DNA of 64,000 nucleotides from Bacteroidetes bacterium HGW-Bacteroidetes-8. Lineage in GTDB: Bacteria; Bacteroidota; Bacteroidia; Bacteroidales; UBA932. Where the stretch lies: assembly GCA_002840895.1 (NCBI GenBank), contig PHCZ01000001.1, forward strand, positions 186,001 through 250,000. The letters run 5' to 3'. The notes below the pieces were generated by a model. That model ran no database searches and was not told the origin of the DNA. It worked only from the letters and a program-made list of their open reading frames with translations. Below are positions 9,284-19,241 of this stretch, piece by piece (the first letter of the stretch is position 1; each line of letters begins with the position of its first letter). The position numbers and the translations under genes were made by a program.

Positions 9284-10150
9284 ATGAATGCAATCGCACC
9301 ATCGGAGCTTATAATCAACAGCGACGGCTCTGTGTTTCATCTTCACATTAAGCCTGTAGAGCTGGCAGAGACAGTGATTTTAGTTGGAGACCCGGGCAGG
9401 GTGGAGCTTGTTTCCTCGTACTTTGATTCAAAAGAGTTTACCCGCTCTTCAAGAGAATTTGTTACAGTTACCGGTAGTTACAAAGGTAAAAGGATTACTG
9501 TACTCTCAACCGGAATCGGAACAGATAACATAGATATTGTACTTAACGAGCTTGACGCTCTTGCCAATATTGACTTTGATACCAGAGAGCCTAAAGCTGA
9601 GCACAAGAGATTAAGAATTCTAAGGATTGGGACATCGGGTGCAATACAACCGGATATTCCACTGGGCTCTTTTGTACTCTCTCACATATCAGTGGGTTGT
9701 GACGGGCTTCTTAACTGGTACAAGGGGAGAGAGATGGTGACCATCAAGGAGATGGAGGATGCTTTTATTAAACACACCAACTGGCTTGATACTTTGCCTT
9801 TACCCTATTTTGCTAAGGCTAGCAGCTCAATCATTGATGCTTTAAGTGATGTCACTGTTAAAGGAGTTACAATTTCTGCATCAGGTTTTTATGCTCCCCA
9901 GGGAAGGGTGTTGCGACTCCCCTTGTCTATGCCGGAGATGATTTCAAAACTGGAGTCATTCAGGTTTAATGGCGAGCGGATTACAAATTTCGAGATGGAG
10001 GGCTCTGCCATTGCAGGATTGTCTACACTTCTGGGGCACGATGCCGCAACTGTCTGCTGTATCATTGCAAACAGACATCTGCACGAAAGCCAGCCAAATT
10101 ACGGTAGCTATATAAGAGAACTAATACAATTATCTCTGGATAGAATATGA
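9284..10150 (+). CDS. Nucleoside phosphorylase (uridine phosphorylase-like)
   Basis: The 288-residue protein belongs to the PNP/UDP phosphorylase family, which cleaves nucleosides with phosphate to a free base and (deoxy)ribose-1-phosphate. Visible motifs are the phosphate-binding GDPGRVELV near 31-40, GIGTDNIDIVLNEL near 80, GTSGAIQPDIPLGSFV near 112, and the ribose-binding FEMEGSAIAGL near 238. Base specificity cannot be read safely. The next gene starts within its stop codon (ATGA overlap), indicating translational coupling. Confidence 0.85.
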   Translation: MNAIAPSELIINSDGSVFHLHIKPVELAETVILVGDPGRVELVSSYFDSKEFTRSSREFVTVTGSYKGKRITVLSTGIGTDNIDIVLNELDALANIDFDTREPKAEHKRLRILRIGTSGAIQPDIPLGSFVLSHISVGCDGLLNWYKGREMVTIKEMEDAFIKHTNWLDTLPLPYFAKASSSIIDALSDVTVKGVTISASGFYAPQGRVLRLPLSMPEMISKLESFRFNGERITNFEMEGSAIAGLSTLLGHDAATVCCIIANRHLHESQPNYGSYIRELIQLSLDRI

Positions 10151-11001
10151 GACCGGACAGTGAACTAATATCTTTGATCTCCTTGATGGACGATACAGAC
10201 TACATTGTAAGGGATGCAGTCAGAGGACGGCTCATAGAGCGGGGAGAGGATGCAGTTGAACAGATTGAGAGATATTGGCTCCCTGAGGCTCCAGTACATA
10301 AAAGAGATTCATATCTGGATTTTCTGGAGGAGGTTAAGAGAGACATTGCTCTGGAGAGGTTAGATAAACTACTGGAGAGCCCCCAGCCACTTCTGAGTAA
10401 AGGGCTATTCCTAGTTTCAAAGGCTGCAGATACCTCTGCAGAGGAGATAATCTACAACAGTACACTTGAGAATCTCACAGAGGAGTTGAATCTGGAGATC
10501 TCCGGAGATAAAACCCCTGTTGAGAGTGTTAAGATCTTTAATTACATATTTTTTCGCAGATTCCGGTTTCATCATACAGATACCCAGATTCAATCTGAGG
10601 AGAGTGCTCTGGTAGACAGAGTTCTGCTCTCAAGAGCAGGGAATCCGGTCTCAATCACCCTTATTTACTTTCTTCTTTCAAGATCGGCAGGATTGCCAAT
10701 ATATCCCCTCTGCTTCACAGGTGGCTTTGTGCCGGTATACCTGGATAACGACAATAAGATTATGTTCTATCTCAATATATTCAAACAGGGCTCAATCTTT
10801 CTCGAAGATACCCTGGTTCAGTTTTTTGAAGATATTGGTATGCAGTACAACCCGGAATCACTAAAGGTAGAGCAGGAGAGGGCACTGGTTACGATTTATG
10901 CCGAACTTCTCAGCTTTATTTATAAAAACAGCGGTAATTCAAAGATTTATGACAAAATGGAGAGAATTACTCAAATTCTGGGAGGTCCGAGATATCTATA
11001 A
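10147..11001 (+). CDS. SirB1-like transglutaminase-core protein
   Basis: The 284-residue protein resembles the SirB1/transglutaminase-like family: a helical N-terminal part, then a core with LLSRAGNPVSITLIYFLLSR and a following beta-rich segment. It overlaps the phosphorylase by 4 bases. The transglutaminase Cys-His-Asp triad is not evident, as in other SirB1-like proteins, so catalysis is doubtful. Function unknown. Confidence 0.65.
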   Translation: MRPDSELISLISLMDDTDYIVRDAVRGRLIERGEDAVEQIERYWLPEAPVHKRDSYLDFLEEVKRDIALERLDKLLESPQPLLSKGLFLVSKAADTSAEEIIYNSTLENLTEELNLEISGDKTPVESVKIFNYIFFRRFRFHHTDTQIQSEESALVDRVLLSRAGNPVSITLIYFLLSRSAGLPIYPLCFTGGFVPVYLDNDNKIMFYLNIFKQGSIFLEDTLVQFFEDIGMQYNPESLKVEQERALVTIYAELLSFIYKNSGNSKIYDKMERITQILGGPRYL

Positions 11002-11099
11002 AAAAACCTCCGCAATCTTTTGGATTACAGAGGCCGAAGTTAAGTAATTAGGTTAAGTAATGACTAACAGTACGCAAATATAATAATATTTTTTAATTA

Positions 11100-12338
11100 T
11101 TGAATACAAATTTATTTATTGCAAAAACATTGTGGAGTAATGGCTCGCACAGGGGAGGGCTTGGAAAGGGGAGTGCAATTATAGCAGGAATATCCGTCGC
11201 CGTCAGTGTAATGGTAATGGTCTTGGCAATCTCAATTTCGGATGGGTTTAAAAAGGAGATTAAAGAGAAGGCTGCAGGGTTTTCCGGGGAGCTTCTGCTT
11301 CATAGCCCCGGTACAGAGAGCACAACAAATCTCTTTCCAATAAGCTCCAACCTCTCTTTTTTGGATGAGATAAAGGATTTACGTGAGGTATCATCAATAC
11401 ATCCATATGCATATCGTTCTGCAATAATCAAGAGTGAAGATCAGATACAGGGAGTTCTTATTAAAGGGGTTGACTCTGAGTTTAACTGGGATTTCTTTAA
11501 CTCTGTTATTCATCAGGGTAGAGTACCTAATGTGTCTGACACACTATCTCAGGGGGAGATTATGATTTCGCTTAGACTGGCTAAGATGTTGGATTTCAAA
11601 GTTGGAGACGAAATGATGCTCTATTTTATAGACGACAATGTTAAGATCAGGAAGTTCACCCTTACCGGTATTTATAATGCTCAACTGGAGGACATTGACA
11701 AGAGCCTCATAATAACTTCTCTTTCACAAATTCAATCGGTAAACGGATGGAGTGAACAGGAGCTCTCGGGTATTGAGATAAAGCTTAAAAAGGGATTTGA
11801 TATTAAAAAGAGCTCAGTTCTGGTTGAGGATATCATAGATAACTCTGAGGAGGATGAGTCTGTATATGTCACAAGGGTAGACGAACTCTTTCCTCATCTG
11901 TTCGATTGGCTTACACTGCTGGATTTCAATGTTCTGGTTGTTATGCTTCTTATGCTTTCGGTAGCAGGTTTCAATATGATATCAGGTTTACTGATTCTTC
12001 TTTTTGAAAAAATCTCTATGATAGGGCTACTCAAGGCTCTGGGTATGAAAGATTCCGGGATACATAAAGTCTTTTTAATTAGATCTATATATTTGGTTAT
12101 AACAGGAATGGTTGCCGGTAACACTATAGCCTTAATTTTAGCTGCTACTCAAAAACGATTTGAACTCATTCCACTCGATCCGGTCAACTACTTTGTAGAT
12201 CACGTTCCAATCTTTATAAATTGGGCAAAAATTGGAATTCTAAATGCCGGAGCTTTGGTTCTCATCACTCTGCTTCTTATGATACCCTCTTTTTTTATAG
12301 CTAAGGTGAGTCCGGAAAAGACATTAAGGGTTAAATAG
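11100..12338 (+). CDS. FtsX-family ABC transporter permease (LolC/LolE-like)
   Basis: The 412-residue protein has the MacB/LolC topology: one N-terminal helix (about 22-45), a large periplasmic MacB_PCD-type domain (about 50-240), then three helices (near 275-300, 325-350, 375-400). LolC/E permeases extract lipoproteins from the inner membrane with LolD, but no ATPase gene lies beside it. The start is TTG at 11100; a later start would remove the conserved cytoplasmic N-terminus. It is convergent with the transglycosylase gene 20 bases away. Confidence 0.82.
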   Translation: MNTNLFIAKTLWSNGSHRGGLGKGSAIIAGISVAVSVMVMVLAISISDGFKKEIKEKAAGFSGELLLHSPGTESTTNLFPISSNLSFLDEIKDLREVSSIHPYAYRSAIIKSEDQIQGVLIKGVDSEFNWDFFNSVIHQGRVPNVSDTLSQGEIMISLRLAKMLDFKVGDEMMLYFIDDNVKIRKFTLTGIYNAQLEDIDKSLIITSLSQIQSVNGWSEQELSGIEIKLKKGFDIKKSSVLVEDIIDNSEEDESVYVTRVDELFPHLFDWLTLLDFNVLVVMLLMLSVAGFNMISGLLILLFEKISMIGLLKALGMKDSGIHKVFLIRSIYLVITGMVAGNTIALILAATQKRFELIPLDPVNYFVDHVPIFINWAKIGILNAGALVLITLLLMIPSFFIAKVSPEKTLRVK

Positions 12339-12357
12339 GGGAGTCTCTTTCTTAGTA

Positions 12358-13416
12358 TTATCTCACCAACACCTTATAATTCTCATACCTGTCCAGAACC
12401 TCCTCTACAAATTTAAGAGTCTCTGTACCCTTAAAATTTCCAAGCTTTAATACACCATCAGGAATTTTTTCGCTGTTTTTCATATGAGCAATTATAACTT
12501 TTGTGCTGTCCCAGTTATTTGGGTTTGCACCTTTGTGCTCTGCCAGTCTACGGATATCATCTACTCTTCCCTCACCTGCATTATATGCTGCAAGAGCAAA
12601 TTTAACCCGGTTAACGGAATCTATATCATCAGATCTGTATAGGTTTAACAGACGTTTGATCATAAGGGTTCCGGCTTTAATATTCTGTTCCGGATCATAA
12701 ATATTTTCAACTCCAAACTGCTTAGCGGTTGCACTGCGAATCTGCATAAGGCCATAGGCCCCCCTACCGGATCTGGCTCCCATAGAGAACTTTGACTCCT
12801 GGTATATTAGAGATGCCAATAATCTCCAGTCCCAACCTATTGACGATGAGTAGCTTTTAATAAGAGAGTCGTATGGAGAGAGGTTGGAGACTACACCACC
12901 GGTAAAATTTACCCGTGAATAACTTCGATAATAGTTATTTACTAAATCTCTGTAATCTCTGGAGTTCTGAAAGTACCCGAACCAATAGTTCATATTTTGA
13001 AGCAGATTGTAATTCTCTTTTGTTACTACCCAAACCTGCTCGTAATCATTAAGCTCAAGGCTTGATATAAACAGATGGGAGTAATCATCCGGTATTGTGT
13101 CTCTGCCGGCATCTGCAACAACAATGTCTACCCTCCCCTGAGCTAGCTCCTCCCAGGGGTTACAATCGGTGACCGGTTTTACTTTAATGAAACACCGTTG
13201 ATGCTCTGCGAAGCTATTGAGAAGATCGAAGTGAAAACCAACAGGGTGACCACTTTTGAGATAGATGCCGCCCTGAATATTGATAAGAGCCTTGAATTCA
13301 ATTCCTTCCAGGATAACGGAATCTCTGTCAGTGATTCTATCATCTTTGGCAGATGATATAATTATTAGAGCGAACAGGAGAAGGAAAATAGATATGTATT
13401 TTAAAATAAGCCTCAT
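12358..13416 (-). CDS. MltF-like lytic transglycosylase with shortened solute-binding domain
   Basis: The 352-residue exported protein has a signal-like N-terminus (about 4-22), a partial type-3 solute-binding region (about 40-165) and a C-terminal GH23 domain (about 190-350). GH23 motifs are the catalytic Glu in YQESKF, GAYGLMQI and AAYNAGEGRV. GH23 enzymes cleave the MurNAc-GlcNAc bond with 1,6-anhydro product formation. MltF-type proteins usually carry a full two-lobed binding domain. Here the segment before the catalytic domain is only about one lobe long. Confidence 0.82.
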   Translation of the reverse strand: MRLILKYISIFLLLFALIIISSAKDDRITDRDSVILEGIEFKALINIQGGIYLKSGHPVGFHFDLLNSFAEHQRCFIKVKPVTDCNPWEELAQGRVDIVVADAGRDTIPDDYSHLFISSLELNDYEQVWVVTKENYNLLQNMNYWFGYFQNSRDYRDLVNNYYRSYSRVNFTGGVVSNLSPYDSLIKSYSSSIGWDWRLLASLIYQESKFSMGARSGRGAYGLMQIRSATAKQFGVENIYDPEQNIKAGTLMIKRLLNLYRSDDIDSVNRVKFALAAYNAGEGRVDDIRRLAEHKGANPNNWDSTKVIIAHMKNSEKIPDGVLKLGNFKGTETLKFVEEVLDRYENYKVLVR

Positions 13417-13429
13417 AGGGCAGATTTTT

Positions 13430-15622
13430 TTATTTTACATAAAATGGCCAGTGTATACCGAATTTAAGGGCTTTTTCTGGCCTTATGTAATGGTGTGCAG
13501 AGAAATAGTCGCCATCGGGCCACCCTTGGGTAGCATTTACATATTTTACAAATATGCTTGTTCTTTTCCACTGCAGATTGACAAACGCATCTATATAGGG
13601 GTAGTTACCGATTTTTCTGTCGTTCTGATTGTGAAATATGCCAAGTGCAGGGCTGTATGAGGGAGAGTAGTATTCACTATGGAATGTAACATCTGCACCC
13701 AGCTGTGCTGTAAGAACATTCTTAACAAGCTGGAACTGCATATAATATTTGAGATTTGCACTAATTGCCGGTAGCGGGAATACCTCACTGTTTGAGGTCA
13801 GCTGATATAGTACCCTGTTATCCAGGTGTAGGAATCCGATTGTGAAGTTTTTTTGAATGTAGGCAGATAGGATACTTATTAAGCTATTATGCTGTGCTGC
13901 AATCCCCTGCATTCCATAGTATATAGGATTGTTTATTAATGAGTATCCTGCAAAGAGGCTCATCTTATATTTGGGCATATTTAGATGCCCCTCAATCTTT
14001 GTCTCGGTTATGTTTGTAAAGTTATTCTCCCAACTGTAGTGGTTTGAAAAGTATGAGCTCGAGAACCAGCTTGGTCGTCTGTTCTCCAGAAGGAGTCTGC
14101 CTGTAAAGTGGATCCCCTCTTTGTGCGGATATAATGAGAAACCCGCTTTCGCATCCAGCTTAAAATTGTTTGCGTAATAACCGGATAGGTAGTAACGGGC
14201 AAATGCATCCCAACGGAAATATTTTCGAAAGTTACCATCTGCGCCAAAGTAGAGATATACATTGTTATGCACAGTGTTAGATTTATTGCTGATGTAAAAT
14301 TCCGGCCGAAAGTTGTAGATGCCGAGAATCTGGTAGCCAATGCCACCATCTAATCTTGAGATTATTGCCTCTTTAGCCCAAGGCTGGATTCTTAAAAAAA
14401 ATCTGTTCTCTATGTTGTTGACCCGGATTGAGTCAAATGAAGTTGTCGGAGACATTAGGAACATATTATTGTATAGAGCTCTGGCAACAGAGTCCGTAAG
14501 CCCTATCTCATCTGTATACTTCTTACTATAGGTTGAGTATTCAAAAGAGTGGCCAAAGTATGTAGTTGTTCCCTCTCCCGATTTGAGGGTATCACTCTTG
14601 AAAATTCTTATTGGAATACCGTAGGAGTGTGTTAGGAAAAAGGTTTTCCTCTTAAGGTGGTTGTCTGCAGATTCCAACCTGTATTCTAATGTTTTTGAGT
14701 CCTCTACCGTGGTGTCTGTTACCATAGTATCGTCAATTACACCACCGTTCTCCTCCCTTTTAACACTTTGTGAGATAAATCCCGAGTGCATTACATAACG
14801 TCTTCCCAGGTAGTTTGCGTAGAGTGCAAGAGTTCTGTTGTCTGTAGACTCTCTGCCAAGAAGACCTTTTCCGCCGAATCTCTCGTACGAGAAGGTCATA
14901 TTGAAAGAGGGGGAGAGATTCTGGGTGTGAAGAATTTTAATATTGCTCTCCTCTTTCTCTCTGTTGGCAAAAAGGGTTCCCCAGTAGCCAAACTCTGTAT
15001 ATGGGGTCTTTACGTTGTAGAAGCGAAGGTTTGCAGGGGTGTAGCTGTATACAAGATATGGTTCAAAGGGCTCAAAAATATCCAACTTCTCTCTCTTAAA
15101 GTAGTTATGAAGTTGAGTTGCAGAGCCGGCAACACCTAGATAGGCAGCTCCTACATCTCGTCTCATAAATGGGTAGTCGTTAAAGTTCTCCCGGTAGGTT
15201 GTGTCCGGATTAACAAAAGTTATCTTATTGAGATAGCTATCGTGGTTCCAGGTAATGAGTCTTTTGTATTTAAGAGAGTCATCTACAATATATGTGTCCA
15301 GCATTCTGGGTATAGACCATCTTATACTATCCTTGACACCTTTTATGCTGTCCTTTATCTCCCTATCTTTAACCCTCTCTTTGTATCGGGTCTCTTTAGC
15401 CAGTATTTTAAGCTCTTTAGCAGAGAGAAGAGTAGTGTCAGATGTTTTTTTTGATGTATCTGTCTGCTTTATAAGTGTATCTCTCTTTTGTTTTAGAGTG
15501 ACTGCTTTAGAAATTGTCTCCCGATAGTCACGGGATTGAGCCGGTATGTATAAGAGCACTACGGCTGTTAAAGCCGTAATGCTCATTATAAATCTTCTCA
15601 AATTGTCTCTATGTCTGCTCAT
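13430..15622 (-). CDS. Putative porin (outer-membrane beta-barrel)
   Basis: The 730-residue protein has a signal peptide (hydrophobic about 13-28, ending PAQS). A Lys/Thr/Ser-rich segment (about 35-85) follows, then a long region of alternating aromatic and polar strands typical of a barrel, ending in a strand finishing HWPFYVK. It resembles the Bacteroidota 'putative porin' family. It probably sits in the outer membrane; the substrate is unknown. I chose the ATG at 15622 because the TTG 12 bases upstream lies in the -7 box. It follows no close upstream partner. Confidence 0.78.
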   Translation of the reverse strand: MSRHRDNLRRFIMSITALTAVVLLYIPAQSRDYRETISKAVTLKQKRDTLIKQTDTSKKTSDTTLLSAKELKILAKETRYKERVKDREIKDSIKGVKDSIRWSIPRMLDTYIVDDSLKYKRLITWNHDSYLNKITFVNPDTTYRENFNDYPFMRRDVGAAYLGVAGSATQLHNYFKREKLDIFEPFEPYLVYSYTPANLRFYNVKTPYTEFGYWGTLFANREKEESNIKILHTQNLSPSFNMTFSYERFGGKGLLGRESTDNRTLALYANYLGRRYVMHSGFISQSVKREENGGVIDDTMVTDTTVEDSKTLEYRLESADNHLKRKTFFLTHSYGIPIRIFKSDTLKSGEGTTTYFGHSFEYSTYSKKYTDEIGLTDSVARALYNNMFLMSPTTSFDSIRVNNIENRFFLRIQPWAKEAIISRLDGGIGYQILGIYNFRPEFYISNKSNTVHNNVYLYFGADGNFRKYFRWDAFARYYLSGYYANNFKLDAKAGFSLYPHKEGIHFTGRLLLENRRPSWFSSSYFSNHYSWENNFTNITETKIEGHLNMPKYKMSLFAGYSLINNPIYYGMQGIAAQHNSLISILSAYIQKNFTIGFLHLDNRVLYQLTSNSEVFPLPAISANLKYYMQFQLVKNVLTAQLGADVTFHSEYYSPSYSPALGIFHNQNDRKIGNYPYIDAFVNLQWKRTSIFVKYVNATQGWPDGDYFSAHHYIRPEKALKFGIHWPFYVK

Positions 15623-15631
15623 AACAACCCG

Positions 15632-15639
15632 CAAACATA
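15632..15639 (-). promoter_or_regulatory. -7 box for the porin gene
   Basis: On the minus strand this reads TATGTTTG, matching TAnnTTTG, 9 bases upstream of the chosen ATG at 15622. It overlaps the alternative TTG start. Confidence 0.5.
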
Positions 15640-15673
15640 CAAAAATTATTCCAATAATAAGTTTGAGAGCGGA

Positions 15674-16435
15674 CTATACCCCTGCTACTCTTCTCTTGTA
15701 CTCTGCAATACAGGAGTCCAGTCTGTCGTGAGCAGTTGTATCTCCGGGCACATTATGAGATGGGTGAATATAGAGTTTAACCCCTCTATCTGCAAGAATT
15801 TCGGCAACAGTAGTAACTGTCATCCAAACCAATGTGATAAAGGCAAGAGTTGAAACGGGACCAACTTTGTCAATATGGTTTTTTAACGGAACACTTGCAT
15901 CTACAAGTGGTGCGCAAGAGTCAACAACCAGGTCGGCAATCTGAAAAAGGGTTTTACCGCAGGAGTGTCTTGTCTTTTTATCGGCAGATTCAGCTGCAGA
16001 TCCAAAAACAATAACTTTCATTCCCAGTTCTTTAGCCTTTAGTGCTACATCAATATTGACATTATTGATTCCGGTATGGGAGAAGATCCACATTGTGTCT
16101 CTGCTGTCAAAATTGTATGACTTCATAATGGCATTTCCATAACCCTCTGCTCTCTCGAGAAAGAGGAACTGATGGATTCCCATCTCACCCGTAATTTTTG
16201 TAAAGAAGGTAAGGGGAAGCTCAACTATTGGGTGAAACCCTACAAAACCACCAATTCTGGGGTACATCTCCTCAACCGGAATCGTAGCGTGTCCACAACC
16301 AAAGGTGTGTACCCACCTGCCCTGCTCTATGGAATCTGCCATTAATGTGGCGGCTTTTTTAATATTTTCAAGCTGACTCTCTTCAATTCGGGACATCACA
16401 TCCCTTGCATTTTTTAACCATTCAAGTGCTAACAT
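15674..16435 (-). CDS. Sugar-isomerase-domain (SIS) protein, UPF0309-like
   Basis: The 253-residue protein has a single SIS domain, with HTFGCGHATIPVEEMYPR near 42-60 and a second phosphosugar-binding stretch FSHTGINNVNIDVALKAK near 117. SIS domains bind or isomerise phosphosugars; the length and N-terminal helix fit the UPF0309 group. It is the last gene of a ROK kinase, MFS transporter, SIS operon (12- and 19-base gaps). This suggests uptake, phosphorylation and isomerisation of one sugar or amino sugar. Confidence 0.78.
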   Translation of the reverse strand: MLALEWLKNARDVMSRIEESQLENIKKAATLMADSIEQGRWVHTFGCGHATIPVEEMYPRIGGFVGFHPIVELPLTFFTKITGEMGIHQFLFLERAEGYGNAIMKSYNFDSRDTMWIFSHTGINNVNIDVALKAKELGMKVIVFGSAAESADKKTRHSCGKTLFQIADLVVDSCAPLVDASVPLKNHIDKVGPVSTLAFITLVWMTVTTVAEILADRGVKLYIHPSHNVPGDTTAHDRLDSCIAEYKRRVAGV

Positions 16436-16447
16436 AATCTTTTGTTG

Positions 16448-17614
16448 TTATTTGTTAATTGTAGTGTTTCTGTTTGTTACAGAGAGGTTGGTGAGGTAGA
16501 GGATAATTATTGCAGCAGCAGATCCAATCACTATCAGATGAAAACTACCCAGAGATACAACACCTACCAACAGGTTAATAAGTGTGTTACCGATAAGGGC
16601 AATCACCAGTGCAAAGCTAAAGGCACTACCAGAAATCTCTTTATATTTCTGCCCTATCTCACCCAATATAATAGGGAAGGTAGATGCAAAGCCCAGACCC
16701 ATCATAAATGTACCAGCCAGAGCAGTTACAAAACCCGGGATTAGTGTTATAACCGTTATCCCTATAGCAGCGATTATCATACTTATAATAAGAATAATAG
16801 TTTTAGACAAAACTCTAAGCAGTACTCCCAACACAAGCCTCCCTACACCAATCCCCACTATTATAGATGTGAGGGCAAGCATAGCTTGTTGAGGATCTAC
16901 TCCAGCCTCGCTCTCAAGATATGTTGGAATCCAGTTATTGCTTATACCCTCAAGCCCGCTCTGGAAAAAAAGTGTAAAACTGAGCAGAAGTATTGCAGGC
17001 TCTTTTGCCATAGATATTATTTTACCAATAGGGAACCCCTGTTTGATCTTAGCTTTTGGAAAGTTTACAATCGTGAAATAGAGTACACAGATGTACATTA
17101 TCACTCCGGCTCCGCTAATAATCGAGGTGTATGGGATCTTTTTTGAGAGGGTTGCAAACAGAATAGGGATTGCAATTGCCCCAACAGTGTAAAAAACTCC
17201 AAGAATACTCAGGTTGGAGGCTCTATCCTTGTCTGATGAGATATCTGAAACCAGAGCATTGGTAAGACCATTGAGGACTCCTCCGCCAAAACCTATCAGG
17301 AAAATTGAGAACCTGACCATAGCAATGCCCTCTACAAAAGCGAGCATCTGCAAGCCTGAAATTGTTACAATACTGGACGAGATTATGAGCCATTTGTACC
17401 CGAATCTGTCAATTACCGGGCCAAAAAGCAGGGAGCCCAACAGCACACCGAGAGGAAGGAGTCCTGCAAGAGTAGAGGCTGCAGATGTGTCAAGGGCAAA
17501 TTTTTTAATAAGAGAGGGTAGAACGGCGCCCATAATTACAAATGCAACGCCAAAGAAGATCATTCCGGTAAATCCGGCAGCAAGCACGTAGGGTTTTTTT
17601 ATCTCTTTTTCCAT
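16448..17614 (-). CDS. Major facilitator superfamily transporter
   Basis: The 388-residue protein has about 12 transmembrane helices. The MFS loop 2-3 signature appears as GPVIDRFGYKW near 65-75, and a related motif follows in the second half. Substrate cannot be deduced from sequence, but it sits between a ROK sugar kinase and a SIS-domain protein on the same strand with gaps under 20 bases. A sugar or amino sugar is therefore likely. Confidence 0.82.
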   Translation of the reverse strand: MEKEIKKPYVLAAGFTGMIFFGVAFVIMGAVLPSLIKKFALDTSAASTLAGLLPLGVLLGSLLFGPVIDRFGYKWLIISSSIVTISGLQMLAFVEGIAMVRFSIFLIGFGGGVLNGLTNALVSDISSDKDRASNLSILGVFYTVGAIAIPILFATLSKKIPYTSIISGAGVIMYICVLYFTIVNFPKAKIKQGFPIGKIISMAKEPAILLLSFTLFFQSGLEGISNNWIPTYLESEAGVDPQQAMLALTSIIVGIGVGRLVLGVLLRVLSKTIILIISMIIAAIGITVITLIPGFVTALAGTFMMGLGFASTFPIILGEIGQKYKEISGSAFSFALVIALIGNTLINLLVGVVSLGSFHLIVIGSAAAIIILYLTNLSVTNRNTTINK

Positions 17615-17633
17615 ATTTTTCTTTGTATAATAT

Positions 17634-18608
17634 CTATTTTTGGGTACTGTTGATATACCCCATTCTGGCTATCGCTCCTGCACCGTAGAGTCCGGCACTA
17701 TCCACAAGTGAGGTGGCAGCAAAGCGGCATTGATTCATTGCTATCGGCTGAGCCCATTTTTTTGCCTCATTGTATATATCATCTATATATGAAGATGCAG
17801 GACCAAAGACTCCACCTCCAAAGATTATCATCTCCGGATTGAAAAGGCTTACAAAGTTGGCAGCAGCCATTCCCCACATCTCTATTGCTATATCGAGTAC
17901 CTCCTTTGCAATTGAATCTCCATTTTTTAAAGCGGCAAAAACCTCGTGTGCAGTGATAGAGTCTATAGAATATCCAGAGAGTTCACCATTGTAACTGCCC
18001 TGTGAGACTCTTTGCTTTAAGATCTTTCTGGCCTGAATTGCAATTCCGCTTCCCGATGCGTGACTCTCAAAGCATCCGCAACTGTCCCACTCTTTGTTGT
18101 AGGGTGGTTTGAGCGCCATCCAGCCGGTGGCCCCAACAATATCCGATGCACCGTGAAGAACCCTTCCGTCAATTAGAATACCTGCACCTATTCCTGTACC
18201 CACTGCAATAAAAACTGCATTCTCGCAACCTTTTGCAACACCCTGGCTAACCTCTCCTAAAATATAACAGGTTCTGTCACTCTCTACCATAACCGAAGAG
18301 TTTGGGAAATGTTCGGAAAGTCTCTTTTTAAGAGGGTAGTTCTCCCAGAGCGGGATGTTTGGTGCCCATACATTGCCACTCTTTGAGTATGCAATACCGG
18401 GTACACAAATCCCTATGCTCTTTTTGTGGTCGCTCCCTATTGAACCTTTGGAAAGAAGGCTATCGCATAGTGTAAATATTTGCTCTGCAACTGCATCTCC
18501 ACCCCTCCCCTCCAGATAGAGGATTTCGCTCAATAACATTACATTATTCTCTGTGAATAGAGCCCCCGAAATTTTTGTACCGCCAAGATCAAGTCCTATA
18601 TATACCAT
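17634..18608 (-). CDS. ROK-family sugar kinase
   Basis: The 324-residue protein has the N-terminal phosphate-binding motif GLDLGGTKISGALF (5-18), the sugar-binding region GVCVPGIAY-like near 70, and GTGIGAGILIDGRVLHG near 139. A shortened zinc-motif region, DSCGCFESHASG near 176, replaces the usual CxCGxxGCxE; few cysteines remain there. No helix-turn-helix is present, so it is a kinase, not a repressor. First gene of the kinase-transporter-SIS operon; probably phosphorylates the imported sugar. Confidence 0.85.
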   Translation of the reverse strand: MVYIGLDLGGTKISGALFTENNVMLLSEILYLEGRGGDAVAEQIFTLCDSLLSKGSIGSDHKKSIGICVPGIAYSKSGNVWAPNIPLWENYPLKKRLSEHFPNSSVMVESDRTCYILGEVSQGVAKGCENAVFIAVGTGIGAGILIDGRVLHGASDIVGATGWMALKPPYNKEWDSCGCFESHASGSGIAIQARKILKQRVSQGSYNGELSGYSIDSITAHEVFAALKNGDSIAKEVLDIAIEMWGMAAANFVSLFNPEMIIFGGGVFGPASSYIDDIYNEAKKWAQPIAMNQCRFAATSLVDSAGLYGAGAIARMGYINSTQK

Positions 18609-18656
18609 ATAATTAAGTGTTAACAGGGTTAGACTATTGTATGGGAAACTATGTTA

Positions 18657-19241
18657 TCAGATAAAAATCACACCTCTCTCAGATAGCACTTTTAATGTAT
18701 CATTATGGCCCTTTTCATCTACGTAAGAGAGAGCCTCTTTTAAAACAAATACATTGAACCCGGCAGCTAACAGATCTGTTGCGGTCTCTTTTACACAATA
18801 CTCTGTGGCAATACCGCTTATAATTACATCTGTAACTCCTTCAGATATAAGAAACTCTCCCAATTTTACTGCAAAACGGGATTTTGCCTCAAAGCCGGAG
18901 TACTGCTCCTGAGAGGGGTTTTCACCTTTTCGGAGAATATTCAATTTGTTTGGCCTGCTCTGTGGTCTGTTCACAAGTTTATAGAAATCTTCGTGAACCT
19001 GATGCCCCTTGGTACCTACTATACAGTGAGGGGGCCATATCCCACCGTTCTCTATAAAAGAGCAGTGGTTACGGGGGTGTGAATCTGCAATATAGACTAC
19101 AATTTGATCCGGATTCTCATTAATGTACTCAATGCTTCTCTTAACTGCATTAAATGAGTTTTGGCAGGCCAGAGATCCGTCAATAAAGTCGTACAACATA
19201 TCTACGACCAGGTGTGCTCTCTTCTTATTGTTGGTTGTCAT
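18657..19241 (-). CDS. pncA: Nicotinamidase / isochorismatase-family hydrolase
   Basis: The 194-residue protein has an isochorismatase-fold active site: Asp in HLVVDMLYDF (D14), a Lys near 104 (LRKGENP), and Cys in GIATEYCVKETA near 148. A metal-binding D...H...H stretch appears in ADSHPRNHCSF. Nicotinamidases deamidate nicotinamide to nicotinate. The start overlaps the end of nicotinate phosphoribosyltransferase by 17 bases, and the shared pathway strongly supports PncA. Confidence 0.9.
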   Translation of the reverse strand: MTTNNKKRAHLVVDMLYDFIDGSLACQNSFNAVKRSIEYINENPDQIVVYIADSHPRNHCSFIENGGIWPPHCIVGTKGHQVHEDFYKLVNRPQSRPNKLNILRKGENPSQEQYSGFEAKSRFAVKLGEFLISEGVTDVIISGIATEYCVKETATDLLAAGFNVFVLKEALSYVDEKGHNDTLKVLSERGVIFI

